From Neokomagataea anthophila (lineage in GTDB: Bacteria > Pseudomonadota > Alphaproteobacteria > Acetobacterales > Acetobacteraceae): a stretch of DNA of 64,000 bases. Within the stretch, counting starts at the first letter, position 1. Every line of letters starts with the position of its first letter. Shown here piece after piece: positions 26,188-36,417 of the stretch. The position numbers and the translations under genes are program-made. The stretch is taken from the NCBI RefSeq assembly GCF_018122595.1, contig NZ_JAGRQH010000001.1, positions 558,001-622,000 on the forward strand, read 5' to 3'. Under the pieces are notes generated by a model. It was given only the letters and a program-made list of their open reading frames with translations, searched no databases and was not told the origin of the DNA.

Positions 26188-27576
26188 TTGAGATGTTTGG
26201 CCTAATTTACGGATAACATGAAAAGCCGTTAGAATGGCAGATGTGCCAAAAATAATGGCACCGAGCGCTTGTCCGCAGATAATACCGAGTGGACCAAAAT
26301 AATGTGCGCCAAGCCAAACCAATGGGATGGTGCCAAGGGTGGCACGCCCCCAGTTAAAACCGGTTGAATAGAGTGGGTGTCCTAAATTATTGAATGCTGT
26401 ATTTGCGACGAATAAAAGACCGACAAACATATAGCTGAACACTAACCAACAGCAGAACCAGCGAACGATCTCAATACCAACACCATGAACAGTAAAAATA
26501 TCTAGAATTAGGTTATGCCCAAGGGCCATTAATGCCCAAGTGGATATAACGCATAGAGCTGTGAGTTTGAGTGCTGAGACAAGAGTTTCCTTAACGCGGT
26601 CAAATTGTTGAGCGCCTAAATTTTGCGCCATAATGGGGCCTACGGAACCGGTTAATGCAAAAACTAGGGCAAAAGCTACGGGCACAATGCGTTCGATTGT
26701 TGCTTGACCGGAAACGGCATCAAGCCCGAAGCGCGCCATGGCATGTGTGACGAATAATGAACCGGCAGGAGTAGCGAGGTTGGTCGCGATAGCGGGTAAT
26801 GCGATGCTGCCTACTTTTTGAATGGCAGGACGTATAGCCCGAATATCTGGCCATTCCAGCATATCGTGGCCACGAAGGTTGATGAAACCACTCGCGGTTA
26901 TGGCTGCGCGTGACAGGATGGTGCTGATAGCTGCGCCTTCAAGCCCTAAGTGAAAGCCAAAAATCATAATAGGGTCAAGGCAAGCGGAGACAGCGGCACC
27001 GGTAAGGGTCATACGCATTGAGCGGCGCGCATCACCCACTGCGCGCAGTAAAGCGGATAGGGCCATGCCAAGGCATACGAGAGGCAGTGCGGGGGCTGTC
27101 AGCCGGAGGAATAAGGTGGCTTGGCTGAGTGCTACATCTTTTGCACCAAGCGCGCTTAGAAATTCGGGTGCAAACACTGCTGTGATCAAGCCGAGTATGG
27201 CAGCCATGACCACCATGACCGCGAGAAAGGCTGAGCCAATCCGGCGGGCTTCATCATGCTGGCGTGCGCCAATAAGGCGGCCAATGCAAGCGCCGAGGCC
27301 AATTGTCAGACCTATGGAAACAGAAACCTGTAGGTAACTGATGGATGTTGAGAATGCGATGGCCCCTGTAAGGGCGGGGTCATGCAGTTTGGAAATGTAG
27401 AAAAAATTAAGAAGATCAACGGCAAAGACGGCCATTAATCCAATCGCTCCGGTGCCCGCCATTGTAATGACGTGTCGCATAATGCTGCCATGAACAAACC
27501 GTGCCGGGCGAACCGGTGGATTGTCGGGGATGCGTGGTGAGGCAGTGATGTCAGGAACTGGAGCCATAGCGTTCAT
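26173..27576 (-). CDS. MATE-family efflux transporter
   Basis: A 467-residue inner-membrane exporter with about 12 hydrophobic segments in two related halves. Blocks such as GLGACIGRLIGARQHDEARRIG and GPIMAQNLGAQQFDRVKETL are the paired MATE signatures. Members export cationic drugs or metabolites driven by H+ or Na+; the substrate is not predictable. The N-terminal ~28 residues are Pro-rich and cytoplasmic. Single gene, converging with the aldo/keto reductase. Confidence 0.93.
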   Translation of the reverse strand: MNAMAPVPDITASPRIPDNPPVRPARFVHGSIMRHVITMAGTGAIGLMAVFAVDLLNFFYISKLHDPALTGAIAFSTSISYLQVSVSIGLTIGLGACIGRLIGARQHDEARRIGSAFLAVMVVMAAILGLITAVFAPEFLSALGAKDVALSQATLFLRLTAPALPLVCLGMALSALLRAVGDARRSMRMTLTGAAVSACLDPIMIFGFHLGLEGAAISTILSRAAITASGFINLRGHDMLEWPDIRAIRPAIQKVGSIALPAIATNLATPAGSLFVTHAMARFGLDAVSGQATIERIVPVAFALVFALTGSVGPIMAQNLGAQQFDRVKETLVSALKLTALCVISTWALMALGHNLILDIFTVHGVGIEIVRWFCCWLVFSYMFVGLLFVANTAFNNLGHPLYSTGFNWGRATLGTIPLVWLGAHYFGPLGIICGQALGAIIFGTSAILTAFHVIRKLGQTSQSEAP

Positions 27577-27733
27577 TCTGCCTTGTTCATTTTAAAAGTG
27601 CCAGAGTGGAAAAGGCGTTTCCGTGTTTCAAAGTTGAAAGGCTGTTTGCGTAAGGGGTTTATTAACTAAGGGATGTGAAGATCGCAGGAGGTGCCAAGAG
27701 GTGGCTGTGCGGTGACGCTAACGGGGAGTGTGC

Positions 27734-28987
27734 ATGTCTATTTTCAATGCGTTAAATACGGCTGTGAGTGGACTGAATGCACAGTCACATGCGTTTGGTG
27801 ATTTATCGAACAATATCGCGAATAGTCAGACTGTTGGGTATAAAGCGTCTGGAACGAGTTTCTCTGATTATGTAACGGCACAAAATAAAGGAAGCGTACA
27901 AGGAGCTTCTGATAGTGTCGCGGCAATGACGAATCAAAATACCCAATATCAAGGCAGTATAACAACATCGAATAACCCTCTAGGAATGGCCATTTCAGGA
28001 CGTGGTTTTTTTAGTGTTGTTGCTGCAAATGGCTCGGAATCTTCTCAAGGTGGCACCTCTTTTAGTCCTCAGAGTTTATACACGCGAAATGGTGATTTTT
28101 CTGAAAATAAAGATGGTTATTTAGTCAATACATCGGGTTATTATCTGCAGGGCTATCAGGTGCAAAGTGGAGGTGGGCTCAGTAGTACAGCAGCACCTAT
28201 ACAGGTTCCCAATACAATTTCCTTTCAGCCAACAAAAAGTACGGCGTTAACGGTTTCTGGAAGTATAGGGAATACAACCACTACGGGGGCGTCTTCCGTA
28301 TCGTCTGGAACGGCTTATGATGTTCAAGGAACGGCGCATAATATTACGTTGAAGTGGCAGCAGTCTTCGACAGACCCTTTATCATGGACGGTGTCAGCAG
28401 GAGATGGTTCAGGCAGCCCAACAAATGTCATGTTTAATACGGATGGGTCTTTGAAATCCGTCGGTGGCACAGCGCAGGCGGGTGGCTCATCAGCAACGTT
28501 TAATTATGCGGGCAGCCCTCAAAATATGACTGTTAAATTGGGGATGATTGGTAGCGCTAGTGGTGTGAATTTGAGCACATCGAGCAGTGCGACCGCCTCA
28601 TCAGCGATGACGTCTGATAGTGTGACAACGGGTAATTATACGGGATTAAGTGTCCAAAAAGATGGGTCGGTTATGGCCAGTTTTGATAATGGATTGTCCC
28701 AGATGGTTGCCCAAATTCCTTTAGCTACTTTTGCTGACCCTGATGCTCTCGCGGCGCAAAATGGCCAAGCTTATACAGCGACCTCGGGCTCTGGCAGTGC
28801 CAGTTTGAATGCTGTTGGGACTAATGGTGCGGGTTCTTTAGCGACATCATCTCTTGAAAGCTCGACAACGGATTTGACGGGAGATCTCACGAAGTTGGTG
28901 GTGGCCCAACAGGCATATGGGGCGAATACTAAAGTAGTCTCAACATCTGATCAGATGTTGCAGACGACGTTGGCAATGATTCAATAA
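27734..28987 (+). CDS. flgE: Flagellar hook protein FlgE
   Basis: A 417-residue hook subunit exported by the flagellar type III system. The N-terminus SIFNALNTAVSGLNAQSHAFGDLSNNIAN is the flagellar rod/hook signature, and the C-terminus (ESSTTDLTGDLTKLVVAQQAYGANTKV) is the matching heptad-repeat segment. The central part is Ser/Gly/Thr-rich. The ATG at 27734 has GGGGAG 5 nt upstream. First of three co-directional genes flgE-flgK-flgL; the rest of the flagellar regulon is not in the window. Confidence 0.94.
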   Translation: MSIFNALNTAVSGLNAQSHAFGDLSNNIANSQTVGYKASGTSFSDYVTAQNKGSVQGASDSVAAMTNQNTQYQGSITTSNNPLGMAISGRGFFSVVAANGSESSQGGTSFSPQSLYTRNGDFSENKDGYLVNTSGYYLQGYQVQSGGGLSSTAAPIQVPNTISFQPTKSTALTVSGSIGNTTTTGASSVSSGTAYDVQGTAHNITLKWQQSSTDPLSWTVSAGDGSGSPTNVMFNTDGSLKSVGGTAQAGGSSATFNYAGSPQNMTVKLGMIGSASGVNLSTSSSATASSAMTSDSVTTGNYTGLSVQKDGSVMASFDNGLSQMVAQIPLATFADPDALAAQNGQAYTATSGSGSASLNAVGTNGAGSLATSSLESSTTDLTGDLTKLVVAQQAYGANTKVVSTSDQMLQTTLAMIQ

Positions 28988-29008
28988 TATCTTTGAGAGT
29001 AACGTCTT

Positions 29009-30508
29009 GTGGGATTGAATAATGCTCTATCGATTGTATCGACAGGTTTGTCTGCGGTGCAATATGCGATGTCCGTTTCATCCCAAAATACGGCAAATGC
29101 AAGCACGGCTGGTTATATTGCGGAACAGCCAACCGTTATGGCTAGTGCTGGTAATGGTGTAGGAAATGGCGTGTTAGTTGCGGGGACGCGCCTTGCCGTT
29201 AATACACAAGTTCAAACTGCTCTTTATGCGCAAAATAGCAATGTTGCGTATGAGAATACGAAGAACAACTCTTTATCGGCGGTCACAGCCCTGCAAGGGT
29301 CAACATCTTCTGCTTCAGGATCAAGTGGCACATTATCTGATTTATTGGGCAATGTTCGCTCATCCTTAATATCTTTATCATCATCCGTTAGTAGCAGTGC
29401 GGCACAAAGCACGGTTATTTCTACTGCCAGTAATGTCACGCAGATGTTGAATGGACTTGGTACGGGTATTCAGCAGCAAAGGCAGAGCGCCCAAGATGGA
29501 ATTATGTCCTCTGTGCAGGATATCAATACAAATTTAACAACAATCGGTTCGCTCTCGACCAACATTATGCTTCTAAAAACAGCGGGAAAAGATACAGCTG
29601 ATTTGGAAAATCAGCGATTTACGGCATTAAACGCTCTTTCAGGGGATTTGAATATCTCTTGGAAGGTTTCTGCCAATGGCGATATGAGTATTTCTACAGC
29701 TGATGGTGTTGCGTTACCCACACGTATGACTTCATCGTCAGGCCAGCCGCAAATTTCGAATAGCTTTCCGTTGACCACGTCAGGTGCTGTTGTTTCTGCC
29801 AGTTCCGTTTACCCTGGGCAGGGGGATAGCAATGCCCTTCCCGGTGTTACGTTGAATGGTATTGACGTGACTAAGAGTATGCAGGGTGGCTCTTTGGGAG
29901 CAAATATCGAATTACGCGATACGACACTGCCAACGATGCAAGCTCAGTGTGATTCATTTGCGTATAGTTTAGCCAGTCGTTTCCAAGCGGAGGGCATGCC
30001 CATTTTCACAGATTCGTCTGGGCATATACCGAGTGCAGACCAAACAACCCTGCCACCACAAGGGAGTTTGGGGTTGGCGCAATCTATACGTGTATCAACA
30101 CAGTATCAGGCCAGTCCCTCTTTGCTTGTTGCGGATACCACAGGAAGTGTCCTGAAAAACGTTCTATCCAATACGTTTGGTACGTCTATGACGGCTGCGC
30201 CAAGTGAAGGATTGGGAGCATCAGGCACGTTAAGAACGGGGTATAATGGTCAGAAAGATATTATTGGTCTGGCAACTGCACTGACGTCTGATCAAGCGGC
30301 ACAGGCGGCAGATGCAAGCAGTGATCTCTCATTAGCAAAAAACACTCAAACGAACTTATCAACACAGTTTTCGAGCACCTCTGGTGTGTCAGTCGATAAA
30401 GAAATGGCGAATGTGGTGGCATTGCAAAATGCATATTCGGCCAATGCAAAAGTTATTTCAGCTGTGCAGACCATGTTTACGTCATTGCTGAGTGCTATTG
30501 GAGGGTAA
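29009..30508 (+). CDS. flgK: Flagellar hook-associated protein 1 FlgK
   Basis: A 499-residue junction protein between hook and filament. The N-terminal block LNNALSIVSTGLSAVQYAMSV followed by NTANASTAGY, and the C-terminal VDKEMANVVALQNAYSANAKVISAVQTMFTSLL, are the FlgK end signatures. The start is GTG, with GAGAG about 10 nt upstream. It begins 21 nt after flgE and is followed by flgL 2 nt after its stop codon. Confidence 0.92.
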   Translation: MGLNNALSIVSTGLSAVQYAMSVSSQNTANASTAGYIAEQPTVMASAGNGVGNGVLVAGTRLAVNTQVQTALYAQNSNVAYENTKNNSLSAVTALQGSTSSASGSSGTLSDLLGNVRSSLISLSSSVSSSAAQSTVISTASNVTQMLNGLGTGIQQQRQSAQDGIMSSVQDINTNLTTIGSLSTNIMLLKTAGKDTADLENQRFTALNALSGDLNISWKVSANGDMSISTADGVALPTRMTSSSGQPQISNSFPLTTSGAVVSASSVYPGQGDSNALPGVTLNGIDVTKSMQGGSLGANIELRDTTLPTMQAQCDSFAYSLASRFQAEGMPIFTDSSGHIPSADQTTLPPQGSLGLAQSIRVSTQYQASPSLLVADTTGSVLKNVLSNTFGTSMTAAPSEGLGASGTLRTGYNGQKDIIGLATALTSDQAAQAADASSDLSLAKNTQTNLSTQFSSTSGVSVDKEMANVVALQNAYSANAKVISAVQTMFTSLLSAIGG

Positions 30509-30510
30509 TC

Positions 30511-31575
30511 ATGACCGGTATTGTGGCGGATATGCGTTATGGATCTTCCTTTTATGGTATGGCCGCAGCAGTGAACACGCTCTCTGCCCGGCAAGATGCT
30601 TTGCAAGGAGAGGTCTCTACGGGAGTAAAAGCACAGGACTATGCTGGGCTTGGTGCATCTCGGACGCAGGCACTGGCTTTGCAACCTGCGCTGACACAAG
30701 TATCCGCGTGGACAACAAATGTGCAGGGCGCGCAGGCGCAGTTGTCATCTAGCCAAAGTGCAATGACGCAAATTACGGATATTTCTACAAAACTGACGGC
30801 AGGTATTTCTTCTCTAATAGGGACACCATCTTCGGCTGCGGTTGCATCTGCCGCGCAGTCCGCGAGAGCCTCTCTCTCATTGCTCGGAACGGTTTTGAAT
30901 ACTCAATATGGAGAAAATTACGTCTTCGCGGGTAATACGGGAGCAGCACCTGTAACGGGCGATTTGGCGAATTCGTCTATGAGCCAAGCTGTTTCTGGTA
31001 TTGTGAGTAAACTGGATGACCAAGGAGGGCAGGCTGTCTTGCAGGAAACACTGCTGAAAGCGTCTGAAACGGGAGAGAATTCACCTTTTTCGCAAGCCCT
31101 TTCAGGGGGGGGGCAAGAAATGTCAGGCTTTGTTAGTCAAGTTCAGACAGGCCCCTCAGGGGGACAAAATGTGGGGTGGATTGCAACGCAAGGTGGGGCG
31201 CCTTCTTCCGTTACGACAGGCTCTCCTATTCGAGATTTGATGCGAAATCTGATGGTTGTGGCATCTTTGGGCAGCGTATCGACCGGCAGTGATGGTTATA
31301 AAACTTTGATTTCGGGTCTTCAGTCATCAAATAATACGGTGAATACGGGGTTAGCCAATGCCGCGGCTCAGATGGGTGTTCAACAAAATACCTTATCGGC
31401 TCAGTCTTCTTTTTTGACGCAGATGAACTCGTCGCTCACGAGCCAGCTTGGTCAAGCAAAAGATGCAGATATAGCAACGGTTTCGAGCCAATTAACGGAC
31501 ACTCAAAACCAGTTGAAGGCTTCTTATAGTTTGATTGCCGATATGAAGGGCATGACGCTCGCAAATTATATTTGA
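30511..31575 (+). CDS. flgL: Flagellar hook-associated protein 3 FlgL
   Basis: A 354-residue flagellin-like junction protein. [31 protein letters not shown] resembles a flagellin N-terminus, [13 protein letters not shown] near residue 130 is typical of FlgL, and the C-terminus is coiled-coil-like ([19 protein letters not shown]). It completes the flgEKL run. htpG follows after about 67 nt with its own strong ribosome site. Confidence 0.9.
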   Translation: MTGIVADMRYGSSFYGMAAAVNTLSARQDALQGEVSTGVKAQDYAGLGASRTQALALQPALTQVSAWTTNVQGAQAQLSSSQSAMTQITDISTKLTAGISSLIGTPSSAAVASAAQSARASLSLLGTVLNTQYGENYVFAGNTGAAPVTGDLANSSMSQAVSGIVSKLDDQGGQAVLQETLLKASETGENSPFSQALSGGGQEMSGFVSQVQTGPSGGQNVGWIATQGGAPSSVTTGSPIRDLMRNLMVVASLGSVSTGSDGYKTLISGLQSSNNTVNTGLANAAAQMGVQQNTLSAQSSFLTQMNSSLTSQLGQAKDADIATVSSQLTDTQNQLKASYSLIADMKGMTLANYI

Positions 31576-31642
31576 AAACGTTGAAAAAAGAGTGCGCTCA
31601 TCGCATATCCATAAGGAACATCCTATCAGGAGGTATATCGGT

Positions 31643-33508
31643 ATGAGTGATGCGTCTGGTCATGTTGAAAAGCGCGCTTTTAGCGCGGAAGTTGGGCGTT
31701 TGCTCGATTTGGTTGTGCACTCCCTGTATTCAGATCGGGAGATTTTTCTTCGTGAACTGGTCGCTAATGCTGCTGACGCGACCGACAAACGCCGCTTTGA
31801 AGCATTAACGAACTCATCTTTGGCGTTGCCGGATAATGCCTCTATTCGTATCGCGCCAGATCAAGAGGCTAAGCGCCTAGTTATTGCTGATGATGGTATC
31901 GGCATGTCTCATGATGAGCTTGCTGAGAATTTAGGAACCATTGCACGTTCGGGCACGCGCCAGTTTGGTGAAAAGCTGAGTGCAGCGAAACCAGAGGAAC
32001 GACCAAGTCTGATTGGTCAGTTTGGTGTTGGTTTCTACGCCGCTTTTATGGTGGCCGATCATGTGAATGTAACGTCCCGTAAGGCAGGGTCTGATGAAGC
32101 ATGGACGTGGTCATCAGATGGTAAGGGCGATTTTACCCTTTCGCCAGCAACGCGTTCAACGCCGGGGACTGAGATCGAATTGTCCTTTAAAGAGGATGCG
32201 GTTGAGTTCTTAGAACCGTTCCGTCTGCGGTCTATTATTCGTAAATGGGCAGATCATATTTCTTGGCCCATTACGCTGAAGGAAACGAACGAAGACGGCA
32301 CGAGTGAAGATAAGCCAGCCAATGAAGGTACGGCGATTTGGCGTAAGCCAAAATCAGAGATCACTTCTGAGCAATATACAGAGTTTTACCGTCACGTTGC
32401 GCGTGCGTTTGATGAGCCTTATGTCACGCTGCATTGGAGTGCAGAAGGCACGACTGAATTTACGTCGCTGCTGTTCATTCCAGGTGCGCGTCCGTTTGAT
32501 TTCATGGAGCAATCACGCGAGAGCCGTGTTCATCTGCATGTTCGCCGTATGTTTATTACGGATGAAGCAGAGTTGTTGCCGAATTGGATGCGTTTTGTTC
32601 AGGGTGTTGTTGATACAGAAGACCTGCCACTGAACGTATCGCGTGAAATGCTTCAGGCAACGCCGACGTTGCAACGTATCCGTAAGGCTGTGACCAAGCG
32701 CGTTCTGAACGAAATTCAGAAGCGTGCAAAAGATGCAGCACCGGAATTTAATACGTTCTGGGAAAACTTTGGGCCAGTTGTAAAAGAAGGCCTCTGGGAA
32801 GATGCTGAATACCGTCAAGAAATTGCGAAATTCGCTCGTTTCCACTCAACGCATAGTGACGAACTGACAACATTGGATGCGTATATTGAACGCATGAAGG
32901 ATGGTCAGGACGTTATTTATTATCTGACGGGTGATAACCTTGATGCGCTGCGTAGCTCGGCACAATTGGAAGGTTTCCGTGCTCGTGGTTTAGAAGTTCT
33001 GTTGTTGGCTGATCCGGTTGATGCTTTCTGGCCGGAGCGTTTGCACGCCTTCAATGATAAGGCATTGCGTTCTGTCGTGCAGTCTCATGGTGACTTGGAA
33101 AAGTTTGAGACGACCGAGGATGAAGGTGAGAGCCCAGCGGATTTGGACAAACTTCTTCCTGCATTGCGTGAGGCTCTGGGGGATTCTGTGAAGGATGTTC
33201 GTGGCACGGTGCGTCTGACGGGGAGTGCTGTGGTGATGACATTTGAAGGTGGCCCAGACTTGGCGATGCAGCGTTTGATGCGTCGTTCTGGTCAAGGTAT
33301 GCCGGAGATGCCACCTGTGCTGGAAATTAACCCTCGCCATGCTTTGATTCGTACTTTGGCAGAGCGTGCGGAACGTGATGCTGATATTTCAGAATATGCT
33401 CATATTCTGCTGGATCTTGCACGTGTGCAGGAAGGGGAAGCCGTGCCTGACCCAAGTGGGTTTGCGCGTCGTTTGTCCGGTGTTTTGGCGCAAGGTGGAG
33501 CTGTATAA
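31643..33508 (+). CDS. htpG: Chaperone HtpG (Hsp90)
   Basis: A 621-residue cytosolic Hsp90 chaperone. The GHKL ATPase domain shows [18 protein letters not shown] (binding Asn), [11 protein letters not shown] and [15 protein letters not shown]. The middle domain has [11 protein letters not shown] near residue 330. The ATG at 31643 has AGGAGG 9 nt upstream; the reading frame is open a little further but without a ribosome site. It lies between flagellar genes and a TPR-glycosyltransferase. Confidence 0.97.
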   Translation: MSDASGHVEKRAFSAEVGRLLDLVVHSLYSDREIFLRELVANAADATDKRRFEALTNSSLALPDNASIRIAPDQEAKRLVIADDGIGMSHDELAENLGTIARSGTRQFGEKLSAAKPEERPSLIGQFGVGFYAAFMVADHVNVTSRKAGSDEAWTWSSDGKGDFTLSPATRSTPGTEIELSFKEDAVEFLEPFRLRSIIRKWADHISWPITLKETNEDGTSEDKPANEGTAIWRKPKSEITSEQYTEFYRHVARAFDEPYVTLHWSAEGTTEFTSLLFIPGARPFDFMEQSRESRVHLHVRRMFITDEAELLPNWMRFVQGVVDTEDLPLNVSREMLQATPTLQRIRKAVTKRVLNEIQKRAKDAAPEFNTFWENFGPVVKEGLWEDAEYRQEIAKFARFHSTHSDELTTLDAYIERMKDGQDVIYYLTGDNLDALRSSAQLEGFRARGLEVLLLADPVDAFWPERLHAFNDKALRSVVQSHGDLEKFETTEDEGESPADLDKLLPALREALGDSVKDVRGTVRLTGSAVVMTFEGGPDLAMQRLMRRSGQGMPEMPPVLEINPRHALIRTLAERAERDADISEYAHILLDLARVQEGEAVPDPSGFARRLSGVLAQGGAV

Positions 33509-33564
33509 GTTTCATTAATGCGTAGGTGCTGAGTGTAAAAGCTTAGCACTTTGTTAGTGCTCTT

Positions 33565-33600
33565 TCGGCCATGCTTTCCTGAGGGGGAAGGCATGGCCGA
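33565..33600 (+). promoter_or_regulatory. RNA hairpin enclosing the start codon of the TPR-glycosyltransferase
   Basis: TCGGCCATGCTTTCC (33565-33579) pairs with GGAAGGCATGGCCGA (33586-33600) over 15 bp with a single G-U pair and loop TGAGGG. The stem contains the gene's ATG (33593-33595), and the loop and stem hold its GAGGGGGAAGG ribosome site. No U tract follows, so it is not a normal terminator. It could repress translation until melted. Confidence 0.6.
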
Positions 33601-35080
33601 AATTGTAATGAGTTCAGTCTTTTTAGAAAATATTCAGGCAGCTTTCGCAGCAGGGCAGCGTGGTGAACCGCACAATGCTCTGTGTCATCTACACATTGCT
33701 CTTGAGCATATGCCAGAGACGGCACGCGCAGCTTTTTTGGTCGCTGGTGTGTATGAGCACTGCGCAGCATGGCGAGAGGCGGCGAAGTATTACGTAAAAT
33801 CGTTGCAATATGATGTGACAGACTTGCGGGTGTGGCATCGCCTTGGGGTTGTACGGTTGGCTTATGATGACTTTGAGGGAGCGCTTGCGGCTTTACGTTA
33901 CGTATGTGCAGCAGCACCGCAAGAAGGGCATTATGCTGTTGATTACAGTATGGCGCTTGCACGTGTGGGGCAATTTGAGGAATCGTTTCAAGCAGCTGAG
34001 CACGCTTTGGTGCTCAATCCAGATGATGTGTTCGCCCTGAATAATGCAGGCCATGCACTGCAAAGTCTCAATCAATCACAGCGAGCTTTGGCGTATTATG
34101 ATCGCGCTGTGGCGTTGGCACCGGAGCAGCCGGGTGTTCGCTTTGGCCGAGCGACGGCTTTGTTGAAATCAGGTGATTTCCAACAGGGGTGGCGAGAGTA
34201 TGAGTGGCGCTGGAAGGATTGCCAAAACGTTAGAACGGACGTGATGGCCCCTGTATGGGAAGGGGAGTCTTTAGTAGGGAAAACGATCCTTGTGCATCAT
34301 GAGCAAGGCTATGGTGATAGTTTACAGTTTCTACGATTGATTCCACTTTTAGCGCAGACTGGCGCATGTATCATTTTACAGGTACCGCCAGCATTGTTGC
34401 GTTTAGCTGAGTTGGTGGAGGGTGTTGCGGGTGTCTGTGCGATACTTGGCCCGGGGCAGCATGTCGATGTGCATTGTCCGTTGCTTAGCCTTCCTGCTCG
34501 TATGGGGTATGCGCCTGTAGAGAATTCCAAACTGCCTTACTTGAAGTTGAAAGCAGAAGATAATCCCGTAAAATCGATGGTCCCATACCGGAAGCTCATT
34601 GTGGGGCTAGTTTGGGCCGGAGATCCGCGGCCACATGATACTAAGGCGCGGCAGACGGATTATAGGCGCAGCCTTTCCTTGGATATTTTGGCACCGTTAT
34701 TTGCTTTTGATTCGGTGGAATATGTGAGTTTTCAAATGGGAGAAGCGCGCCATAAACGTCTAAAATACGCCCATTTTTTAGCAGATGGCACGGAGGGTAT
34801 TACGGATTTTTATGAGACGGCCAAGCGTTTATCAGGGGTGGATCTTTTGATTACGGTGGATACGTCCATCGCTCATCTTATGGGAGGGCTTGGGCGGCCT
34901 GTATGGCTGTTATCGCGCTATGATGCGTGTTGGCGTTGGGGGGAGTGTGGTGAGGAGACGGAATGGTATCCGTCGATGCGTATTTTTAGACAAGCTAAAC
35001 CGGGGGAGTGGGCTCAGCCTGTGCAGGATATTATAAGAAGCTTGCACGAGATGGTGGGCTTAGAAGCGGCGGTAGAGTAG
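33593..35080 (+). CDS. TPR-repeat glycosyltransferase (GT9/O-GlcNAc-like fold)
   Basis: A 495-residue protein: residues 1-200 form about four to five TPR repeats (for example DVFALNNAGHALQSLNQSQRALAYYDRAVALAP). The C-terminal half holds a glycosyltransferase-B-like domain with HHEQGYGDSLQFLRLIP near residue 235, and LLITVDTSIAHLMGGLGRPVWLL near 415, a block shared by GT9-type and TPR transferases. Proteins of this shape near flagellar genes often glycosylate flagellin or surface proteins; that role is inference. The start codon is buried in the hairpin at 33565-33600. It converges with pqqE, the stop codons overlapping in a 21-bp zone. Confidence 0.82.
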   Translation: MAEIVMSSVFLENIQAAFAAGQRGEPHNALCHLHIALEHMPETARAAFLVAGVYEHCAAWREAAKYYVKSLQYDVTDLRVWHRLGVVRLAYDDFEGALAALRYVCAAAPQEGHYAVDYSMALARVGQFEESFQAAEHALVLNPDDVFALNNAGHALQSLNQSQRALAYYDRAVALAPEQPGVRFGRATALLKSGDFQQGWREYEWRWKDCQNVRTDVMAPVWEGESLVGKTILVHHEQGYGDSLQFLRLIPLLAQTGACIILQVPPALLRLAELVEGVAGVCAILGPGQHVDVHCPLLSLPARMGYAPVENSKLPYLKLKAEDNPVKSMVPYRKLIVGLVWAGDPRPHDTKARQTDYRRSLSLDILAPLFAFDSVEYVSFQMGEARHKRLKYAHFLADGTEGITDFYETAKRLSGVDLLITVDTSIAHLMGGLGRPVWLLSRYDACWRWGECGEETEWYPSMRIFRQAKPGEWAQPVQDIIRSLHEMVGLEAAVE

Positions 35081-36130
35081 GTCTGTTGGGTTTTTGCCGG
35101 CCTCTTTAAGGGCCTGATCCACCGTATGGTGCAGAGGGGATTTGGAGCAAATGGGATCGGTATTGGCCGCATTACCGGTTAAGGCGAGAGCCTGGCAGCG
35201 GCAACCTCCCCAATCCTCTTCTTTTTTAGGGCATGAGCGGCAAGGCTCAGGCATCCAATCCGTGCCACGGAAGAGATTAAACAATTCAGAATCGAACCAA
35301 ATCTCATTTAGAGATGTGTCTTCTACATTAGGGAAGGCAACATTTGGAATAATTTCAGCAGCATGGCAGGGCAGAACGCGCCCGCTGGGCGTGATGTTGA
35401 TAAAACGCCGTCCCCAGCCATCCATGCAGGGTTTGGGGGTTTCTGCGTGATAATCTGGGGTGACATAATCAATGGCTAAGCCACCCTTGCGTTGTTCATC
35501 TTCAACAAAGCGCGTGGCATCGTTCAACTGATCACGGCTGGGTAGGAGAGCAGAACGATTTTTGAGGCCCCAGCCGTAATATTGCGTGTGCGCAATTTCA
35601 ACGCGCTGGGCCTTCAAGTCACGCGCAAGGGTAAACATGTCCGGGATGCGTGCGATATTTTCACGGTGCACAACAAAATTGAGGGTGAGAGGAATGCCTA
35701 GTTCGTTAATGAGCCGTGCAGCCTCTAATTTGCGGGGTTGAGCATTTTTCAGGCCGCCAATGCGCTCGGCGCCTTCATTGGTGACGTCTTGGAAAGAAAG
35801 CTGGATATGGTCCAAGCCCGCATCATCTAAGGCTGCTAATGTGTCTTTATTGAGTAAAATGCCAGACGTTATGAGGTTGGTATACAGGTTGAGAGAGCGA
35901 GCATGGCGGATAAGTTGGGGCAAGTCGGGGCGGGCCATGGGCTCCCCGCCGGAGAAGTGCACTTGTAAAATGCCCATCTCAGCAGCTTGGTCGAGTGTTT
36001 TGAGCCAACCCTCCGTGCTCATTTCAGCTGCACGGCGCTCTAATTGGAGCGGATTGGAGCAATAGACGCAGGCAAGGGGGCAGCGATGTGTCAGCTCAGC
36101 CAAAAGGCTCATAGGGGCTGCAATGGTCAC
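35060..36130 (-). CDS. pqqE: PqqA peptide cyclase PqqE (radical SAM)
   Basis: A 356-residue radical-SAM enzyme that forms the Glu-Tyr carbon bond in PqqA during PQQ synthesis. The SAM cluster motif CPLACVYC is at about residues 17-24, HFSGGEP is near 60, and the C-terminal SPASM-like Cys set is in EPCRSCPKKEEDWGGCRCQ near 305-325. Its start overlaps the pqqD stop by 4 nt, so it is the last gene of pqqABCDE. PQQ is the cofactor of periplasmic alcohol and glucose dehydrogenases. Confidence 0.97.
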   Translation of the reverse strand: MTIAAPMSLLAELTHRCPLACVYCSNPLQLERRAAEMSTEGWLKTLDQAAEMGILQVHFSGGEPMARPDLPQLIRHARSLNLYTNLITSGILLNKDTLAALDDAGLDHIQLSFQDVTNEGAERIGGLKNAQPRKLEAARLINELGIPLTLNFVVHRENIARIPDMFTLARDLKAQRVEIAHTQYYGWGLKNRSALLPSRDQLNDATRFVEDEQRKGGLAIDYVTPDYHAETPKPCMDGWGRRFINITPSGRVLPCHAAEIIPNVAFPNVEDTSLNEIWFDSELFNLFRGTDWMPEPCRSCPKKEEDWGGCRCQALALTGNAANTDPICSKSPLHHTVDQALKEAGKNPTDLLYRRF

Positions 36131-36417
36131 GCCCGCAATGCTCCTTTTTCTGTTAAATCATTCAAGAGCGTAAGGACATCGTTGGTGATGAGTTCGCGGG
36201 GAGCATCATAACGTGCGCTGAGCGTATCAATTATGGTCGCAACACTACGCTCGCCATCGACTAAACGGAGAATTTCAGGCGCGGCACCTTCGAGGATTAG
36301 TGCTTTTTCTGGCGCTTGAATCAGCCACAAGTCACGTACTTTGTCGTGCTGTAGGCGGTACCCACGTGCGAGAGATGGGACGCGCGTTTGCGCGTCCTGT
36401 GGGGGTGTTGTGGTCAT
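36127..36417 (-). CDS. pqqD: PQQ peptide chaperone PqqD
   Basis: A 96-residue winged-helix RRE protein that binds PqqA and presents it to PqqE. RVPSLARGYRLQHDKVRDLWLI near residue 12 and VATIIDTLSARYDAP near 59 are typical. It overlaps pqqC and pqqE by 4 nt each, so the three are translationally coupled. Confidence 0.95.
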   Translation of the reverse strand: MTTTPPQDAQTRVPSLARGYRLQHDKVRDLWLIQAPEKALILEGAAPEILRLVDGERSVATIIDTLSARYDAPRELITNDVLTLLNDLTEKGALRA

